Source of the DNA: Phytoseiulus persimilis
Lineage: Eukaryota > Arthropoda > Arachnida > Mesostigmata > Phytoseiidae
Direction of reading: 5' to 3'
Assembly: GCA_037576195.1 (NCBI GenBank)
Contig: CM075101.1
Location: 12,834,001-12,898,000 of the forward strand
Length of the DNA: 64,000 nt
Shown: in pieces, positions 21,922 through 32,999 of the stretch
How positions within the stretch are numbered: position 1 is the first letter of the stretch
Layout: each line of letters begins with the position of its first letter
Translations under genes and position numbers: made by a program
Notes under the pieces: model-generated
Database searches by the model: none
Seen by the model: the letters and a program-made list of their open reading frames with translations, nothing else
What the model was told of the DNA's origin: nothing

Positions 21922-23690
21922 TGAAGTCATGGTGTGCAGGGGCGAGGTCAAGCTCGATGAGCGAGAGCTCAAGGTTCCGCTCTCCCATCTTCGCAGATTC
22001 CTGCTGAACTGCGGGTTCTATAACCCCTCGAATCACCAATATCGATGCCCTCGAACCCCGCTTTCGGCAGTGCCCAACCGCACTTCTGAGAAGAGCAAAG
22101 CTTCTCGTTTGTTGCCGAGCTCATGAATGGGGCTGGAAACTGATGGTATGATGCACCTCTCTTCCCCGACTCACTCTCGATTCACGCGTTTCCACGCGAG
22201 AAGTGAGAGGAAGTTCTATATGAGGACATCCGGTGACTTTTCCTCCATCTTTATCTCTCCCGCTCGCTCCTTTTCGGTCAATCTTCGTTTGAGGGAGACG
22301 AGGGCGGGTACGCGAAACTCGAACAACTTTCAAGAGCCCCAGTCTCGCTCTTCAAACGGCCTTTGAAGATCTCGTGGATCGGCAATCGATTCTGGAATGC
22401 GCGGATTTCTGGTGGGCTGTTCTAGGAAATAGAATCATTAGAAAAGTTTCGAGAGCCGAACCCGCTAGATCGGGGGCTTGATCTATCCTGCTGAAACCAC
22501 GAGCTCAATTCGTGGCTCGCCGATCAGCGTCCGATCCGGAAACGAAGCACAAATCAATCCGGACCCGTGAACAACCGCGGAGCCAGTGAACGTTCGCTCT
22601 CAACCTTTTGCCGAATATCATATTGTGCGAAGCGCTTCCGATTTTGTCTCTAAGTTCTGCTTCGAGCGAGCAAGAGATCACCTTCCCGAGCACGGGAATT
22701 CTCTGAAGTGACAGGTGTATGCCTGCGCCACATGAGAGCTCCTTGTGCTGAATTAGAATTTATTGATGTTGCCGAACATCCATGATGCCAGAACGGATCC
22801 CAGTAACTATTCATAACTTGTTACTCGGGAAGTACTCGATTATCTTCCACGGTGTCGGAAGGTACAGCACGCCAGGAGCATTGCCGATAAGTGCCCCAAC
22901 GAAAGTCCAATATTCGATACCTCTCAGAAACTCCTTGAACAGCATCGCCTCTTGGGGAACGTGGTCCGTTTCAGGTCTCTCTCGAGTTCTGGCGGCGAAC
23001 CGATTTTCGGCTTCCATTTCACGATCGCCTTCTTCACCCCTCTTTCATCTCCCATGCTTTTGGAAGCGGAACATTTCGCATCGCAGGCTGCTCAACGGAT
23101 ATCCAGTGGGCGCTTCAAATCCAAACCTGCGCGTGGCAACCACGTATGCGATATATGTTCATTTCTTCCGTTCTGACGGGAGAAGAGCCCGTTGAACCGT
23201 TGGCCTTCCCTAACGATAGAGTGTCCGGAGATGTCGAGCTCGGCAACGGCTACGATTTCACCCAAGGTGCCGCCTTCCGGATATTCACGCCCTGGGGCTT
23301 ATTCAGCGACTTCGGTTTCCAGCCAACTCGTGAGCATGATCTTACTAGCTTTGAGCAATGCGGGGGGAGTTTTCAGGCAAGGATCGTCCCTCTTGGTGAG
23401 CTATGCCCCCTCCCTCAAAAGTCTCCAAGAAAACATATTTCCGCCGCGCCCCGTTCTCTTGGGAAATCGTAGCCATCTCTCTTGAGAAGAAATCCTCAAA
23501 CCACCAACATCATCTCCAGAACGAGGCGTGATCCCCATGATTGAGATCTTCACTCCTTGTTTTTTTAAGACTTTCAGCCAGCCAGCCTTGCATGTTCAAG
23601 AAAACCACGAAAATCCAGGTTTTCCATTCTTTCTGGACTTGAACGTGTCCCGCCGATCAATAAACTCTTCGCGGCTCACAATATCGTTCT
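21922..23690. other. Unassigned stretch
   Basis: Several overlapping frames on both strands between 22782 and 23480 look mildly protein-like, for example a minus-strand frame 23017-22811 containing KEFLRGIEYWTFVGALIGNA. None has a recognisable domain or a consistent set of splice sites. The 5' exon or exons of the membrane protein to the left must lie in or beyond this stretch. Confidence 0.3.
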
Positions 23691-23691
23691 C

Positions 23692-23930
23692 TTAGCAGTG
23701 CTGGCGAGACTTGATGAGATCGGGACCACCCGAATCAACCAGGTGTTCAACAACATATTCAAGAAAGCGGTACACATGCCGTATAACTGGCGAATGGTTT
23801 TGGCTTATATGATTGGAAAACCCAGTTCCAACGCTGTTAAGGATAGATTGACTCTGAGGACGACGACAAAATTCCACATCCAGGTGGATCGCGCCTCGAG
23901 CAGTTCTCGAATCGCCGCTGTCACATGAAC
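23692..23930 (+). mobile_element. Possible LINE reverse-transcriptase remnant
   Basis: The plus-strand frame reads DEIGTTRINQVFNNIFKKAV then HMPYNWRMVLAYMIGKPSSN. This resembles the segment before the RT palm in LINEs, where a short helix is followed by P..W....I..I.K. It is short and isolated, so the assignment is weak. Confidence 0.25.
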
Positions 23931-24904
23931 GGATACTCGTCACACGCAAACAGCTATCCATTCGATGACGCAGATTGATCTCTTCGCTGATTCATCTGGG
24001 TTACCCGGTTGTACTTTGAGGGCCCCGCTGCTGCCCGGATTCCAGGGCAGTGAAAATCTCTCTTCATAGCTTCGCCGAAACCAGTTTGGATCGGGAACAG
24101 GAACCGCCAATCGCTTCGAGGCGGAAATCGCCTTCATGGCTGTCACTTGGACGGACGTCCCTCATGACTTTCGCCTCAGCCACTTTCACTTATCGCGGCT
24201 TGATTCACGGTGGCAACTCAAAAGGAAACGGGCTTCGCTCCGACTCATCACGCCCTTGAGTCGGCGGTGCAATAAGAATGTTTTGGAAAAAAATTATCGG
24301 CACTTCAACACCTGGTAGCTCACAAAGAGACAGCACACTCTCCTGAAGAAGCATACAATACTCAACGGCTCCGACGAATAGCGTGGGAGATTCGAGCTTG
24401 ATACGATGCGCATTTCAACCAAATGATCCCTCGTTCTCGCTCACACGATTCGAGCGATTTCTCGAATCCTAATCTGATGCTTTGTCTTCGCGACCAACTG
24501 TCATTAGGGTCGTTTCGCACCGCCATGTTTTCCGTCACGATGGATCTCGATGATTGAACCAGATACCTTGAGGGAGAGAGATCAGAATTGAAACTGTGAA
24601 GATCAGAAAATGTAGTTTATCGAAACTGCAAAATTTATCTTATACGTATTTGGAACAAATCGGGCTGGGAAAGATGAGAAGGCGCGATTTCCGAATTGAA
24701 GTTTCGTGAGCCTCCGTAGCTTGAGTGCACATTCAGCTAGTCTCGGGGAGTAAACTGTTATGGGGACTGTCCAGGGAGCAAATTCATTTGGAGCGAATGC
24801 GGAATCACTAATTTATCGAGTCCGCACCCGGTAGCCAAATCTTGCGAACTGAACGGCGTCCAGCGCAGGCATTTGGGCTGCAATGGACTGTCATCCACGA
24901 CAAA

Positions 24905-25080
24905 CCGAGGCATGATACAGCCGCATGATTGATTGGACCGTGAAATCGGTTTACCCCACGGGATGACGCGACTCCTTCACAATGAGGCTACCGTGCCGGA
25001 CTCCCGCTCGAACCACGCAAATTTGATGGTTGGGTGAACGATTGAACAATGTTGTTCTATGCCGGTGAGCTATTTATTTA
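24905..25080. repeat. Dispersed repeat also found near 58700-58880
   Basis: GAAATCGGTTT..C..CACGG..GACGC and, further on, AATGTTGTTCTA[TC]GCC occur in the same order and orientation here and at about 58720-58870. The match is patchy. No coding content is clear. Confidence 0.35.
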
Positions 25081-25240
25081 TGGCTAGAGATCTCAGGGTT
25101 CCGGTTAGTTTCACACTGTCTGCCCACATTTGAAAGGCGCGTCCGAAAACATCAGGTAGTGCTCAGCCAAAGCGGAGAGCTGGAACCTTGGGGGCCGCAA
25201 AAGGACCCGAAGAAGGCTTCAAAGTATAGGTCCTGAAATC

Positions 25241-25437
25241 AGTGGCGTAGCGAGCCTTCATGATGCCCCGGAGCGGATTTGATGCAACGATCGCGCCCGC
25301 CCCCACTATGAGGATGCCGGGAAAAATCTACCTGGAAAAGCTTAGAAACCCGAATGTGATAGGCATGGAGAGGCATTCTGATGCCCCCAGCGACCTGATG
25401 CCCGGGGCGAACCGCCCCCCGCCTCACTACGCTACTG
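25241..25437. mobile_element. MITE with hAT-like ends
   Basis: The element starts CAGTGGCGTAGCGAG and ends CTCACTACGCTACTG, imperfect 15-bp terminal inverted repeats of a type common in non-autonomous hAT-like elements. It is 197 bp long. No matching 8-bp target duplication was found at the borders. It abuts the truncated LINE on its right. Confidence 0.55.
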
Positions 25438-27935
25438 ATAGGAGAGCTCACTAGACTGGAGCTAAACGTGCTCAAAGCCGGAGGCAAAACAGTGGGGTAC
25501 AAGAAATTGACAGAGATCATTAAAAAGCATACTAGTACTGCGACAGTGAAGGTCGGAATTGACCGAAGGTACCCCAAGTGGTCGAAGAATATTCGAACCC
25601 TGCACAAAGTCCCTAAAGAGATCGGAAGACGACTCAGAGAGGCGAGGAGAAAAAAAGCGGGGGGAAAAGCTGAGGAGATCAGCAGAGAATATCAAAAAGC
25701 AGTCAGGGATGTAAGCAAACAAATAGCAGATGAAATTGCTGAAAAATATAAGAGAATGTACGACTATATAATCAGGTGCCCAAGAAGCCAGAGAGCCAAA
25801 AGGTTCGGGGCGTACGTCAAAAAGACAGACGAGAGGCCCAAGAGCGCTACGGTGATCAGAGACGAGAGAGGAGTGCCGATAGCAGACGACATGATCAGGA
25901 AACATCTAACCGGAACGCTGAAAGAGCTCCTGGGCGGAGAGGAAGTCGACGACAAAGAGGGATCAAACAACGTGAGTAGAGTCACAGAACCTATCACGGA
26001 GTTCGAAATTATTGCTACGGACGTAAACATCGCATCACAGAACGTAGCCAATGAGACAGCCGCAGGCCCAGACATGATAGCGGAAGAAACTATCAAAAGC
26101 CTAGGGGAAGGAGGACACATGGTCCTCGCGGAAAGTTTCACAAGAATGCTCTTGGGGAAAGAAGAGATCCCCAAAAGCTGGTGTGAAGCCCGGGGGTAAC
26201 CCTGGAGAAAAGAGATTCAGTAAGGGGGGACCTAACCACATACAGGCCAATAACAATTTCAGATCTTCTATACCGTATTTTCGCCCGGGTCATCAACAAG
26301 AAAATACACGACTGGATAGGAGAGCATGGAATCCTGGGTGAGATGCACAATGGATATAGACGAGGAAGACGAGGGGATGACTGTATATTCATGGTTACCT
26401 GCATCATAGAAATGACGAGAAAGGAGGGCAGAAGGCTGGAAGCCACATTTCTCGACTGCTCGCAAGCATACGACAGAGTAGACACAGCAAAGCTCTGGCA
26501 CATCCTGAGCGAATGCGGGATGCCCAGAAGCCTCATTGCCTTACTTAAGCTACTCAACAGCAACAACCTGGTTGTCCTCAAGGTAGGGGAACAAGTATCG
26601 CAAAAAGTGAGACTGAAGCAGGGCCTAAGACAAGGATCCGCCCTGTCTCTCACGCTCTTCATGTCATACATATCAAGGCTAGAAAAGAGACTTGTAGAGT
26701 CAGGCAAGGGCGTCATTATCAGGACCTCGAAAAACGTATTTGAGGGGTTGAAAAGCAGAGCAAAAGTAATTCCGGGGATACTTTATGCAAACGATTTAAT
26801 TCTGATATCTCACACATGGACCTGGATGGAACAGTTGCTACAGATCACCACAGAAGTGGGTAATGAGCTGAACCTGGTATTCAACTCAAAAAAAAATCAG
26901 CAATCATTGACTTTAATGAGACAGGAAGTGATCCGAACCCCGGGCTTGGAATTAAGGGACAAACGATCCCTAGAGCGAAGTCATACAAGTATCTTGGGAT
27001 CCTGTTAAGCAATGACAGGAACTACCTAGCCGAAAAAGAGAAGCTATGGAAAGAGAAATCCACAAAAACGCTCAGACAAATATGTACGCCAAATCGCTGT
27101 GGAAGTTCAATAGGTTTGAGACGACCAAGATACAATGGAAGGCAACGTGCGTGCCCGCGTTGACATACTGCAACTCAGTCCTGGTGGCGCCAGCCGACAC
27201 ACGCAAGAGGATGGAAACATCCCAGCGAGAGGCAGGCAAATGGGCGCTACGACAGCCATCCTTCAACATAGCGAATGAGTTTGTTGAGGGAGAACTGGGG
27301 TGGGCTTCATACGAAAGCAGAGGAGCCAAAAGTGAAATATTGTACTTTGCCAGATTCGGACAAATGTCCAGACATAGATGGTCAAAACTAATCTTAGAGG
27401 CAATGGAAACATGCAACATATTCAGCTCAGCATACAAGAGAATGCTACATCTCAAGAGAATGTACGAATGTGAGAACATAGAAGCTCCGTCCGGAATCGA
27501 CAGGAGGTGGTAGAAGCTTGAGATCCTTCCGCAAAGAGGTGGAAGAACAAATCAAAGCATATACGGATAAGGGATGGAAAGTAAATCCAGCCTAGAAAGA
27601 TATAAGCAATACAAGAAGCAGAGAGGCACGATAGATCATATATATGACAACTCCAGAGGGAGCACGCTTATTGCCAGTGCAAGAGCGGGCTTCCTCAACA
27701 CCAATTCCTTCAGAGCAAGACTCGAAGGAGGCGATTGTGAATGTGTGCTATGCGGACATCACACAGAGTCCCTCGAACACGTGATGATGGAGTGAAAGGA
27801 AGAACAGCGGAATGAAGCGGAGATCTGCAGAAGACTAGGCCTGCATGAAGACTCAACGAGAGGAAATGTAGAGCAGACCAAACGGAGTCTTGAAAGATGG
27901 GAGAGAGCAACGAAAGAACACATCCCGCGCTCCTG
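25438..27935 (+). mobile_element. Truncated and broken LINE (non-LTR retrotransposon)
   Basis: One ORF2-like protein can be followed through several frames. The order is a Lys/Arg-rich linker (25468 on), an RT finger region (PITISDLLYRIFARVINKKI, GYRRGRRGDDCIF), motif A (ATFLDCSQAYDRVD), motif B (LRQGSALSLTLF), motif C (GILYANDLILIS), a C-terminal region, and a zinc knuckle CECVLCGHHTESLEHV near 27740-27785. The catalytic YADD is YAND here. The last knuckle cysteine is replaced by a stop (TGA near 27793). Frames shift near 26195 and in the A-run near 26890. No endonuclease domain lies upstream, so it is 5'-truncated. The clade is not resolved; it resembles the Jockey/CR1 group. Certainly inactive. 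Confidence 0.88.
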
Positions 27936-28867
27936 ATAAATCAACGACTAACAAACCTAACCAGCAGAGTGTACTCGCCCCCGCGCACGGGGTTTCTGAG
28001 CTATAACGATATGTTTATGGGCAAGGAATGGTTAATAAACCAATCAATCATGATAACAGGCAGAGCCCTGCTCCGCGCCGTAGATCCGCTTGCCGACGGC
28101 GCCGCCGAGGTCGGGATGGCCCCGCCAGCCGCCGTGAGCCCGACCTCGTGATCGAGCCCCACAAGTAGGTGGTCGCAAGAATCCACGAGTCCGAGTTTGC
28201 GACTCCTAGCCACAAATCTCGGATCATGGTCTCAGTAACGGAGCGCAGTTAGACATGCACGAGAAGCTTCGATCAGCGGACTACGGCAACGGATCGGCTC
28301 TGTCTGTGGGCACGGTGCGGCGCAATTGCCGCTTGCACGATACATCTCAATACTCTCCTCACCAACATGAACCGGAGTCGAACTGGACCATTGTAGGTCG
28401 TCAGCGATCACGTGCTTCCTATGCGTATCGATGGACAGATCGGTTGCGCCGTAAATTGGATCCAAGCGGCTTTCAATCGATGCCTCCGACTGTCTTGAAG
28501 GATTGAGAATAGAATCCACCCACACAGTTCACGATCCAAGTTTCGCTTCGAATTACAGTTCATATTACCCGTTGCGGAAAACTGGAAAGTTTTGAAGCTC
28601 CCGTCGGCTCATTCCGCCGTCATGAAGACACGAATCTGAATCAAGTCTGCGAGTGGATTGATCACACCGAATCGTTGAGTATAATATAAAAATTGTGACC
28701 GCCCTATCACGATGTTTCCAGTTTTGAATCTGGAATTGATATACTGCACTTTGAGCCTGAACTACTCAAGAGGACGGAAGGAATTGAAAGATGACCTTTG
28801 TGAATTATTTCGCTTGAGCACAGGCACTCCTCGCGACGAACAGGCTGGATTCCTCAAGCCATTGCCA
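27936..28867. other. No supported gene
   Basis: The beginning may be the 3' untranslated end of the LINE, up to about 28060. The segment 28070-28150 is GC-rich and contains GAGGTCGGG with its inverse CCCGACCTC. Nothing else recognisable. Confidence 0.3.
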
Positions 28868-29777
28868 ATGAGTAGAGACGCCATATGACCGGACATTTTT
28901 CTCATGAAAACCGGACATCAAACTGTACTTTTTAAGATCCACCAATTTATATGACTGGAAGGGGCTCAAGCCTCTATATGTTTCTCTCATTCCATGCAGC
29001 GTTGATGAGTCTCAAGTACTGGGATGAGCAGTTAGAATGAACTCCTTTCTCTCTTCAATTATATCCATCATCTGTTCCTCTGAGCACCGGGTTCTTTAGC
29101 CGAGAGCTTCTCCGAATTCGAGTATCCAGAGGGCCTTCGCCCGGAGTATTTCCCGACAAAATGTAATTCGGACATAGAGGAGCGTATTTTACAGTTTTTT
29201 CTTCCGCTGGAAATAAGTATTTACGTGGGAAGCTAACGCTTCGAGTCCGCCACGGGGGATACTCGCTCTGCTCTCGCGGTGGCTAGCGCGGGCAATTTTC
29301 ATCGCTAGCCGACGAAACAGTGCTCTGCGAAGGCGGCGCGGCGTTCAAACGTCCGCAGGCGTGATACGCTCTCACACAGTAACAGCTCTCCAGAGCCTGA
29401 CTTTTTCTCCCGGAAGGGCTTGGAATCGAACTGGGTTTCCTTCGATCTCTCAACAGTGGAAAATTATCTCCTTGAATCCCGAGCTCTGGATCTTTTCTCC
29501 AAAATCTCAGAATCCGGACATTTCCCTCGGAGAGTTTTCGGGCGTCGAGGGGTTTTTCGTCTGATGTGAACTCAGAACTCGTGTCCGAATTATCACGGCT
29601 GTTGTTGATGATGCGGCGGCAGCGTACGAGGACTTTGTCGTCGTCGTTTCATGGCGTGGGCTTTATCGAAGGAAAGTTGCCAGAAAATGTTGCTCGTGAA
29701 AAGATTTCCTGAAATCCCGGAAACCGGACAAACCGGACGGACAAGGACATGTCCGGTCGTATGGCGTCTCTACTCAT
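28868..29777. mobile_element. Non-autonomous DNA transposon with 29-bp terminal inverted repeats
   Basis: The left end (28868-28896) begins ATGAGTAGAGACGCCATA and the right end (29749-29777) is its reverse complement; 28 of 29 positions match. The submotif CCGGACA recurs just inside both ends (about 28910, 29514, 29724 and 29733). The internal 0.85 kb has no transposase. If the ends are taken at GAGACGCC the flanking dinucleotide is TA on both sides, as in Tc1/mariner elements, but the repeat continues past it, so the superfamily is unresolved. Confidence 0.75.
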
Positions 29778-29886
29778 GAGTAACCTGCGGCGCGCCGGGC
29801 TACGTTTCTCCGCCGCGGGACGCCGCGGCGATCGTCGCCGCCGCCTCTTTTCGGTCCGCCGCCGTCGAGATCCTCACGGCGCACAG

Positions 29887-30167
29887 CTCTGATCACATGC
29901 CTCGATTACTTCAAGAAAGTTCTCCACTCCATAAGGAAAGCTGACGAACCGACCTGCAGGTTCTGTGCTGGGGAAGAGGGCGATGACTACAGCCACATCA
30001 TCCTCCAGTGCAGCTGGTTTCGAGCCGAACGAAGAGGCATACAAGCAAGTGGCATATCGGAGGTAGTCCAGCACATGCTTGAATCAGAAGAGCGATGGAA
30101 ACTCATCAGCAAAAAAGTGGCGTGCATGATGCGGAAGAAAAGGCACCTGCGCCCGATACTGCAGTAG
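29887..30167 (+). mobile_element. 3' fragment of a second LINE type
   Basis: An open frame to the stop at 30165-30167 contains a LINE-type C-terminal zinc knuckle, CRFCAGEEGDDYSHIILQC (C-x2-C, H, C), after CLDYFKKVLHSIRKADEPT. The RT domain is missing upstream. Its sequence differs from the LINE at 25438-27935, so it is another family. Confidence 0.65.
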
Positions 30168-30829
30168 CCGTCTCAACAACAAGTAGCGGCTCCATGTAAC
30201 GAAGAAGGTAAACACAGTTCGCAACAAAGAAAGGAAACTCCTCCTGACGCGGAGATACCCACGTGAGATACCCTCGGTGGGCGCTAGGAAGAGAATATCC
30301 CAATGAATCTCCATTTCAGCCCTTGGAGAGCGCTGTCGAAGACCGACAAGCCGGCAGAAACAACGTGGCGCAGCGTCACCCCGCTGTCACACGGGCAACC
30401 TGAAGTCACGATGATCAGTAAGCTCCTAGAAAGCGAGCTGAAAGTAAGCAGTCGGCTCGAGTGGTCTTGAAGTGATGCATGTTGGCGGTTCCTAAACCAT
30501 ATCGAGCGCCGGGTGGAGTTTCAGAAGAATCACCTCACTGCTCAGGGCCTGTGGGCTTCGGTCGTCGCAAGGGATTTCTCCACCGGCCGAAAAGAAGTAA
30601 CTAGGTGAATCCGGCGTGGGTCTGACCATTCTTCTAACAGACAATCTGCGCTGATTAGCCGAATGAGACGAATGTTCAGCAATGGTGCTGACCCAAGGAG
30701 AGGGAGAAACTTTCCTCCTTGCCCGAGACTGCCAGATTATGTTTGCTCATATGTATGACCGAGATATGAATCTCAGCCATGAGGCGCACCGCCCCGATGT
30801 TATGTTGGCGGGGTCTTAGCTCTCCACTC

Positions 30830-32660
30830 CTCAAGGTTTATGACACCAAGTGAAACCTCATCAGATACGAACTCCTCACAGTATCGGACGTCCTCTGCGG
30901 AGTTTTCCCCGAAATACTTGGAAAACAAGTACAAGAATAGCCGAGAGATACAGAGCAAATATCAGGAATGCAAAACAGGTTCAGGAAAGATCGCAGAGGG
31001 GATGACAACAAATTCATCCTGACAACTGCAATTGGAATCGCAAGATGCCAGAACAGTGGGTTATATCGCGTATTTCTTGACACATCAAAAGCATACGACC
31101 AAACCAATCGGAAAATGCTGTGGCGAATTATAGAGGAGGAAGGAATCAGCAAACCACTGCTCGAACTCCTTGAACACATTCTCTGTCCCTTTGATCTGCT
31201 CCTCCACTTCCATGTATCTGGGTCTGATTGCTGCTAAGAACCGTTGAGGTTTGGGGCAGTCGGGGGACCCCAAATATGTCGCGGACCAGCGCATGAACTA
31301 GAAGATACGGGAAGATTTCGCTCGAGATTCTAAACCCAAACGGGAAAACCCTGTCGCGGAAATGACAGTGCGAGACCAGAGAAATACATTCATTTCTAGA
31401 ATTGTCCCGGAAATAGCTCTGTTGGAGGTTTTTTCCAGAAGAGCTCGCTTGAACTTTGAATTGTCTCGTGAGAGGAAGTTAGTAGACGTGGTGAGTTGTT
31501 GTAGCGCGTTAGCATTCGTGTCACCGGAAGCAATAGCAAGAGCCGAAGGGAAACGAAAGTTAGTGGAGCCGAACGGAGATCCGCTCTAACTGATTGTGCT
31601 TTAGAAGGCAGGCTGACCGAGAATACCCGCGTTGTCCTCCGGCGTTCAAGTTAGCTATGGAACTATCGACTTCCGGATGCGATACGCGGATCTTTCCACG
31701 AACGCGCTGCCGTCCATGGGCAGATCAGTCACAAGAACTATATCTGTAAAGTACTCCAGCGGGCGCTTCCTGAATCGAGGACGCGGACATGCGCGAGAGG
31801 ATTGAGGATGCACTATTTTGAGCGGAGGCAAAAGGAGCACGATCCGTGTCTCAATGTTCTATATCATGAACATGATCTCTGCATCAGCATGCTTGTTTCA
31901 TATATATTTACCGGTGCATGGAATTGATGTATTAGACAAAGTGCCCGCCGAAATGTTGGGAAAGGCTTAAAACAGCGATATAGAACTTCCAGGCATTTAC
32001 GGCATTTCGCCTGAAACCGCTATCTCTAGTGATAACAATGCCGAAAAGACTGAGAAAACCGAACTCCACTGTAGTTGGGGAGTTTCGTAAGGGTGAACTC
32101 GGATGGAGGCTCTTCGATGCTGGCAGAACCATAGGCAAAGTGATGTTCTTTGAGAGGGTGGAACTAATAGATCCACATCGATGGCCTAAAGTCGGCCTCG
32201 AAGCCACCGCACTCGCCAAATTAGGAACCAGAGCATCAGAGAGACTCAAAAACTGAGCGTGCAATTTGAAGATTGGGGCATCCAATCGGCCGAAAGCACA
32301 TCTGGGAAACCGATGTGGATGACGTTCCGTGGAGAAATCAAACTGAGGGTGCGGAATGAATTGGACTCCACCTGGAGAAGCAGGATGGGATCCAAGTTCA
32401 CACTGACCCCGCGAAAGGGACTAGGGGAATCAACTCAGGAGTGTACGATAAGTCCCGCGATAAGTTACTCGTGGCAGGAATGTCAATAACCATGGCTCGA
32501 CAACATAACCGCGAATCCTCCATCGACATTCACCGCTTAGGATGTGGAGCATCCGAAACAAACGAGCGCGTAGTCTTTGGATGCCAGGAAAGAATTCCGA
32601 ATTATACTCCCAATTCGGAAGCAAACATGAAGTTCTGCGAAGAACGAAGGCGACCCTGAC
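30830..32660 (+). mobile_element. Degraded copy related to the 25438-27935 LINE
   Basis: Two blocks in the same order as the LINE upstream. Block 1 (about 30955-31185) has the RT motif FRKDRRGDDNKFIL and motif A YRVFLDTSKAYDQTNRKMLW. Block 2 (about 32060-32650) has EFRKGELGWRLFDAGRTIGK and DPHRWPKVGLEA, matching EFVEGELGWASYESRGAKSE and RHRWSKLILEA of the other copy, then a knuckle-like segment. The part between (31190-32020) is not recognisable, so this copy is older or rearranged. It ends close to the left border of the inverted duplication. Confidence 0.7.
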
Positions 32661-32999
32661 GAACTGGGACAGACAATATCTGTTAACGCAATAAGACTCA
32701 CCTCTGGAATGAGAGGGACCATGTGTGCTTATGGAAAATCGAAATAAATCCTATCCGACCAAATCAACTGATGAAAGCCTCGATCTTGCTCGGGCGGCCA
32801 CTTAAATGGTCCATTCAGCCTCGATATCCAAGTAGAAATTGATTATAATCGTCCTCGTGAGACGATCACACAACCAGTCGTGAAGAGATATCATTAAGGC
32901 TCCCTATGTTTTCTCTCTCCTACTTTCCACGAGATGTCCACTCCGAAGAGCGGTCATTCAATCACTGCCCCGGCAGAGTCGCGCTGCAAGTGAGCCAGA

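Noticed and set aside
22782-23480. Several overlapping protein-like frames on both strands
   Set aside because: No strand is favoured, no domain recognised, no consistent splice sites.
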